A stretch of 64,000 nucleotides of DNA from Microbacterium nanhaiense. Lineage in GTDB: Bacteria; Actinomycetota; Actinomycetes; Actinomycetales; Microbacteriaceae. Shown piece by piece: positions 59,793-64,000 of this stretch (position 1 is the stretch's first letter; each line of letters opens with the position of its first letter). The DNA is taken from contig NZ_BMMQ01000004.1 in assembly GCF_014646015.1 (NCBI RefSeq), positions 124,001 through 188,000 on the forward strand, written 5' to 3'. The notes under the pieces are model-generated. The model saw only the letters and a program-made list of their open reading frames with translations. It was not told where the DNA came from and ran no database searches. The position numbers were made by a program, and so were the translations under genes.

Positions 59793-59881
59793 GCGACCGC
59801 ACCCGCGGGCCGCTGGCTCGGGCCTGGCGGGCGGATCCGCGCAGCGGATCCGCGGGATCGCGGGCCCGCGAGTGCGGTCGC
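59793..59881. repeat. GC-rich palindromic element between convergent genes
   Basis: Arms 59793-59811 and 59863-59881 pair in 18 of 19 positions; the loop contains two GCGGATCCGC palindromes (59831-59852). It takes up most of the 158-bp gap between the 59037 gene and the chorismate mutase gene. Confidence 0.75.
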
Positions 59882-59902
59882 GTAGCGAATACCTAGGGTG
59901 AG

Positions 59903-60205
59903 TCAGCCCGCGTTCTTCGCCTGCATGTGGTGGTGGATCACCTCGGCGACGACGAAGTTGAACCACTTCTCCGCGAACTCGGGGTCGAGGTCCGCGTCCT
60001 CCGCGAGCTGCCGCAGACGCGTCGTCTGGCGCTCCTCGCGGGCGGGGTCGCTCGCGGGCAGGTCGTGCGCCGCCTTGAGCGCCCCGACCTGCTTCGTGCA
60101 GCGGAAGCGCTCGGCGAGCATGTAGGTCAGCGCGGCGTCGATGTTGTCGATGCTGGCGCGCAGGCGCAGCAGCTCGGCCATGGGGTCCGCAGTCGCGTCG
60201 GTCAT
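59903..60205 (-). CDS. Chorismate mutase, AroQ class
   Basis: 100 aa. It converts chorismate to prephenate for Phe/Tyr synthesis. The AroQ helical pattern is seen: RLRASIDNIDAALTYMLAERFRCTKQVGALKA (catalytic Arg and Lys), REERQTTRLRQLAEDADLDPE and the final helix FNFVVAEVIHHH. It is free-standing. TAGCAT ends 6 nt before the ATG, so the mRNA may be leaderless. It might pair with DAHP synthase elsewhere, as in other Actinobacteria. Confidence 0.93.
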   Translation of the reverse strand: MTDATADPMAELLRLRASIDNIDAALTYMLAERFRCTKQVGALKAAHDLPASDPAREERQTTRLRQLAEDADLDPEFAEKWFNFVVAEVIHHHMQAKNAG

Positions 60206-60211
60206 GCGGAA

Positions 60212-60217
60212 ATGCTA
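60212..60217 (-). promoter_or_regulatory. -10 box for leaderless transcription of the chorismate mutase gene
   Basis: On the minus strand TAGCAT is followed by TTCCGC (6 nt) and the ATG at 60205. Confidence 0.45.
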
Positions 60218-60317
60218 TCGGGCTTCACCACCGCGACGAAGGCCCCGCCGCGCCGTGCGCCTCGCGGCCCGGGCCCAGACGCGGCCGATAGCGTGGACGT
60301 AGACGGAAGGGATCCGC

Positions 60318-61319
<1,002 letters not shown>

Positions 61320-61323
61320 CATC

Positions 61324-62202
61324 ATGACGTCCCTGCTGCCCGCTGTCGCCAGCCGCCTGTTCGTGCACACGCGGCTCGCCTCGGCGCACCCGCTCGACGG
61401 GGCCTACGCCTCGCTCGTGCGCGGCCGCAGCATGGACTTCGAAGACCTGCGCGACTACCAGTTCGGCGACGACGTGCGCGACGTCGACTGGAAGGCGACC
61501 GCCCGCCACGGCGAGCTGCTGGTGAAGCGCTCGCGGGCGCGGCGCATGCACTCCGTCGTCTTCGCGGTCGACACCGGGCTCCACATGGCCTCCCTCTCCC
61601 CCGACGAGCGGCCGAAGTTCGAGCTCGCGATCCTCGCGGTGGGCGCCATCGGCCTGCTCGCCCACCGCCACGGCGACGACGTCTCGGTCATCGTGGGCGA
61701 CGCGAGCGGATCCCGCCGCCTGCCCGCGCGGCGCTCGGAGGGCGCGCTCGAGCTCACCCTCCGAGCGATCCGCGACCGCGCGAGGGATGGATCCGCGCCC
61801 AGCGACCGCGCGGCGCTGCTCGAGTCGGTCGTCGGCACGGTGAAGCGCCGCTCGATCGTCGTGGTCGTCGCGGGAGAGGAGCCCCTCGACGAGCGCGAGG
61901 ATCGCCTCCTCCGCCGCCTGCAGGCGCAGCACGACGTGCTGTGGGTGGCGGTGCGCGACGCCGACCCCATCGCGCCGCGCGACGCGGTCGACGCGCGCAC
62001 CCGCTGGGTGGTTCCCGCGCACCTGCGCGGCGACCGCCGGGTGGCGGCGGAGATCGCGGAGCGGCGCGCCCGCGACGATGCGGAGCGCGATGCGCTGCTC
62101 GACCGCCTCGAGGTCAGCCACACCGAGCTGGCGCACGCCGACACGGCGGTGCCGCGGATCCTGCGGATGCTCGCGAGGAGGCCCCGTGTCCGAGGTTCCT
62201 GA
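61324..62202 (+). CDS. DUF58 domain-containing protein
   Basis: 292 aa. The signature EDLRDYQFGDDVRDVDWKATARHGELLVK defines DUF58, followed by a degenerate VWA-like fold (VVFAVDTGLHMASLSPDERPKFELAILAV). No membrane helix is present, unlike many DUF58 proteins with two N-terminal helices. It starts 4 bp after the MoxR stop and overlaps the next gene by 17 bp. Confidence 0.93.
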   Translation: MTSLLPAVASRLFVHTRLASAHPLDGAYASLVRGRSMDFEDLRDYQFGDDVRDVDWKATARHGELLVKRSRARRMHSVVFAVDTGLHMASLSPDERPKFELAILAVGAIGLLAHRHGDDVSVIVGDASGSRRLPARRSEGALELTLRAIRDRARDGSAPSDRAALLESVVGTVKRRSIVVVVAGEEPLDEREDRLLRRLQAQHDVLWVAVRDADPIAPRDAVDARTRWVVPAHLRGDRRVAAEIAERRARDDAERDALLDRLEVSHTELAHADTAVPRILRMLARRPRVRGS

Positions 62203-62659
62203 GCTGTACCCGCCTGTTCAGTACGAGTGGTGGTGGCTGGCGCTCGCCGTCGCGATCCTCGTGGTGCTCGCGGCGGGGGCGTGGCTCGTCTGGGCGCTCA
62301 CGCGCCCTCCGCGGGAGCGCCCCGAGCCCGTCGCCTCGCTCGATGCGCGCCTCGATGCCCTCCGCCGCGAGCACCTGGACCTGATCGACTCCGTCGAGGC
62401 GCGATACGCGGCGCGCCGGCTGCGCCCCCGGGAGGCGAACGCGGAGCTGAGCCGCATCACGCGCGCCTTCGTCAACGAGTACACGGGCGTCGAAACGCCG
62501 GTGCTCTCCCTCGCCGAGCTGCAGGCGCGGGGCCTGAGCCCCGAGCTCATCGATGCCGTGCGCCGGCACTTCTACCCGAGCCTCTACGTCGAGGGCCCGC
62601 CGATCGACCCCGTTGCGAGCGCCGAGGCCGCGCGAAGGGTGGTGACGGGATGGCACTGA
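62186..62659 (+). CDS. Membrane protein of the MoxR-VWA operon (DUF4381-like position)
   Basis: 157 aa. One membrane segment near the N-terminus (WWWLALAVAILVVLAAGAWLVWAL), then a cytoplasmic helical region with RLRPREANAELSRITRAFVNEYTG. In MoxR operons this position is occupied by a small BatB/DUF4381-type protein; the exact family is not certain. GAGGAG precedes the GTG by 5 nt; both ends overlap their neighbours. Confidence 0.8.
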   Translation: MSEVPELYPPVQYEWWWLALAVAILVVLAAGAWLVWALTRPPRERPEPVASLDARLDALRREHLDLIDSVEARYAARRLRPREANAELSRITRAFVNEYTGVETPVLSLAELQARGLSPELIDAVRRHFYPSLYVEGPPIDPVASAEAARRVVTGWH

Positions 62660-63630
62660 CGAACCCCTGGTGGATCCTCGTCGCCGCGGCCGTCGCGATC
62701 CTCGCGATCGCCGCTGGCCTGCTCTGGCCGCGCCGCCCGCGCGAGGGCGCCGGCGCCCTCGTCGCGCGCGCCGAGCGGATCCGCGGGATGGCGTCCGTGC
62801 GGCGCGCCGCGCGGATCCGCGCGATCGGCCTCGGCGCCGTGTGCGGCCTCGGCGCGCTCGCGGTGCTCGCGGGCGGCGTGATCGCGGCGAAGCCGATGTC
62901 GGTGCAGCAGGTCACCCCCGAGAACCACAGCCGCGACGTGATGCTCTGCCTCGACGTGTCGGGCTCGATGAGCGACGTCGACATCGAGATCCTCGACGTG
63001 TTCGACGAGCTGCTCGACGGCTTCCAGGGCGAGCGCATCGGCCTGACCATCTTCAACGCCTCGCCGGTGCAGGTGTTTCCGCTGACCGACGACTACGGCT
63101 TCGTGCGCACGCACATCCAGTCGCTGCGCGAGAGCATCGACTGGGGCACCTCCTCGGGCGAGATCCCGGAGCACTGGGTCGGCACGCTCGATGGCCCCGG
63201 ATCCTCGCTCATCGGCGACGGCCTCGCGGCCTGCGCGCTGCGCTTCGACCGCGCCGGCGAGGACCGCTCGCGGTCGATCATCCTCGCGACCGACAACGAG
63301 CTCGAGGGCGCGGCGATCATGTCGCTGGAGCAGTCGGCCGACTATGCGGCGCGCAACGACATCCGCGTCTTCGCGCTGAACCCCATCCAGGACGCCTCGG
63401 CCGTGAGCGACGATCTCGTGCGGGCGGCGGAGGCGACCGGCGGTCAGGCCTATGCCCTGCGCGGCGAGACGACGGTGGGCGACATCGTCGCGGAGGTCGA
63501 GAAGCAGGACGCGGCGGCGATCGAGCAGCACGATCGCGTCGTCTGGACCGACGCCCCGGCGCCGTGGATCGCGGGGCTCTGCGCCGCCGTCGCGGCGCTG
63601 CTGATCGTGCTGTGGACGGTGCGCGCATGA
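62650..63630 (+). CDS. VWA domain-containing membrane protein (BatA-like)
   Basis: 326 aa. Two N-terminal membrane helices (about 6-26 and 58-82), a von Willebrand A domain with MIDAS motif CLDVSGSMSD (DxSxS) near residue 102 and TFNASP-type further ligands, and one C-terminal helix (APWIAGLCAAVAALLIVLW). Works with the MoxR ATPase. It overlaps the previous gene by 10 bp and the next by 4 bp (ATGA). Confidence 0.92.
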   Translation: MALTNPWWILVAAAVAILAIAAGLLWPRRPREGAGALVARAERIRGMASVRRAARIRAIGLGAVCGLGALAVLAGGVIAAKPMSVQQVTPENHSRDVMLCLDVSGSMSDVDIEILDVFDELLDGFQGERIGLTIFNASPVQVFPLTDDYGFVRTHIQSLRESIDWGTSSGEIPEHWVGTLDGPGSSLIGDGLAACALRFDRAGEDRSRSIILATDNELEGAAIMSLEQSADYAARNDIRVFALNPIQDASAVSDDLVRAAEATGGQAYALRGETTVGDIVAEVEKQDAAAIEQHDRVVWTDAPAPWIAGLCAAVAALLIVLWTVRA

Positions 63631-64000
63631 GCTTCCTTCCCATCGCCCACCCCGCCCTGATCGCGGTCCTCGCGATCGCCGCGGTGGGCCTCGTCCTCTG
63701 GCGGCTTATCGCCGATGCGGGCCGCCGCGGTGTCTGGATCCCCCGCCTGCTGCTCGTGCTCACGTGCGTCGCGCTCGCCTTGCGGCCGGGGCTGCCCGAC
63801 GGATCCGCGCAGCAGGTCGTCGCCGACGTCGACGTCGTGCTCGTCGTCGACAGCACGACGTCGATGGTCGCGGAGGACTGGGACGGCGGTCCGCGCCTCG
63901 ACGGCGTCCGTGCCGACGTGCAGCAGCTCATCGACGCGTACCCGGGCGCCCGCTTCTCGCTCATCACCTTCGACAATTCGGCCTCGCAGCGCCTGCCGCT
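63627..64000 (+). CDS. VWA domain-containing membrane protein (BatB-like), 5' part
   Basis: The first 124 codons; the gene runs off the right edge. Two N-terminal membrane segments (about 10-27 and 37-53) are followed by the start of a VWA domain, VVLVVDSTTSMVAEDW, in which the MIDAS motif is DxTxS. Second VWA gene of the MoxR operon, started by ATGA overlap. Confidence 0.9.
   Translation, partial: MSFLPIAHPALIAVLAIAAVGLVLWRLIADAGRRGVWIPRLLLVLTCVALALRPGLPDGSAQQVVADVDVVLVVDSTTSMVAEDWDGGPRLDGVRADVQQLIDAYPGARFSLITFDNSASQRLP

Overview
The window is about 70% GC, with dense, tightly overlapping genes, strong third-position G/C and many ATGA/GTGA stop-start overlaps. Coenzyme F420 genes, HemQ-type haem synthesis, LAxTG-type cell-wall sorting signals, a DUF222-HNH protein and a Holin-X/YtxH/DUF3618 operon point to a high-GC Gram-positive actinobacterium, most likely of the Microbacteriaceae (order Micrococcales). 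This is inferred from gene content; no rRNA or tRNA gene was seen. It looks like ordinary chromosome, with no phage, plasmid, IS element or CRISPR.

Layout. 1-3.7 kb: a minus-strand operon of an OmpA-like lipoprotein with YGDGSG repeats, a DUF3060 lipoprotein, a response regulator and a histidine kinase. 3.8-11 kb: LOG-family hydrolase, MFS transporter, DUF222-HNH protein, arginine/ornithine catabolism (ddaH-rocD), GNAT and the F420 ligase CofE. 11-15.8 kb: two tandem LAPTG-anchored exoproteins (5'-nucleotidase and a choice-of-anchor I-type protein). 15.8-16.5 kb: a non-coding repeat cluster. 16.5-28 kb: cytochrome b-like protein, rlmN, a lipoprotein, an LLM oxidoreductase, a D,D-carboxypeptidase-like protein, an aminotransferase and a two-gene ABC exporter. 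28-33 kb: a second LLM enzyme, a 3-hydroxyisobutyryl-CoA hydrolase-like protein and an ABC ATPase with a very long acidic tail. 33-39 kb: F420 block fbiC, flavin monooxygenase, fgd, cofC. 39-52.7 kb: alkyltransferase-like protein and most of the haem pathway (hemL, hemB, hemD, hemC, hemQ, hemY, hemE, hemA), interrupted by an MFS/GntR pair, an envelope operon and an AI-2E family transporter. 52.7-59.7 kb: small genes, purL and a GntR/ABC operon. 59.9-64 kb: chorismate mutase and a MoxR/DUF58/VWA operon running off the right edge.

How it fits together. CofE, CofC and FbiC make parts of F420, and Fgd plus two LLM proteins would use it; CofD/FbiA is not in the window. The Hem proteins run from glutamyl-tRNA to coproporphyrin and HemQ, which fits the coproporphyrin-dependent route of Gram-positives; the ferrochelatase is elsewhere.

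Most unusual observations: (1) the hexamer GGATCC is about ten times more frequent than base composition predicts, and synonymous codons appear chosen to create it; (2) at least nine loci carry palindromic or inverted-repeat elements, each locus (or small group) with its own stem sequence, sometimes amplified locally, and one lies in frame inside a flavin monooxygenase; (3) the CofH half of FbiC has lost its radical-SAM cysteines; (4) an Ogt homologue has Val in place of the catalytic Cys; (5) many genes have a TAnnnT box 6-8 nt before the start codon, which implies leaderless mRNAs.
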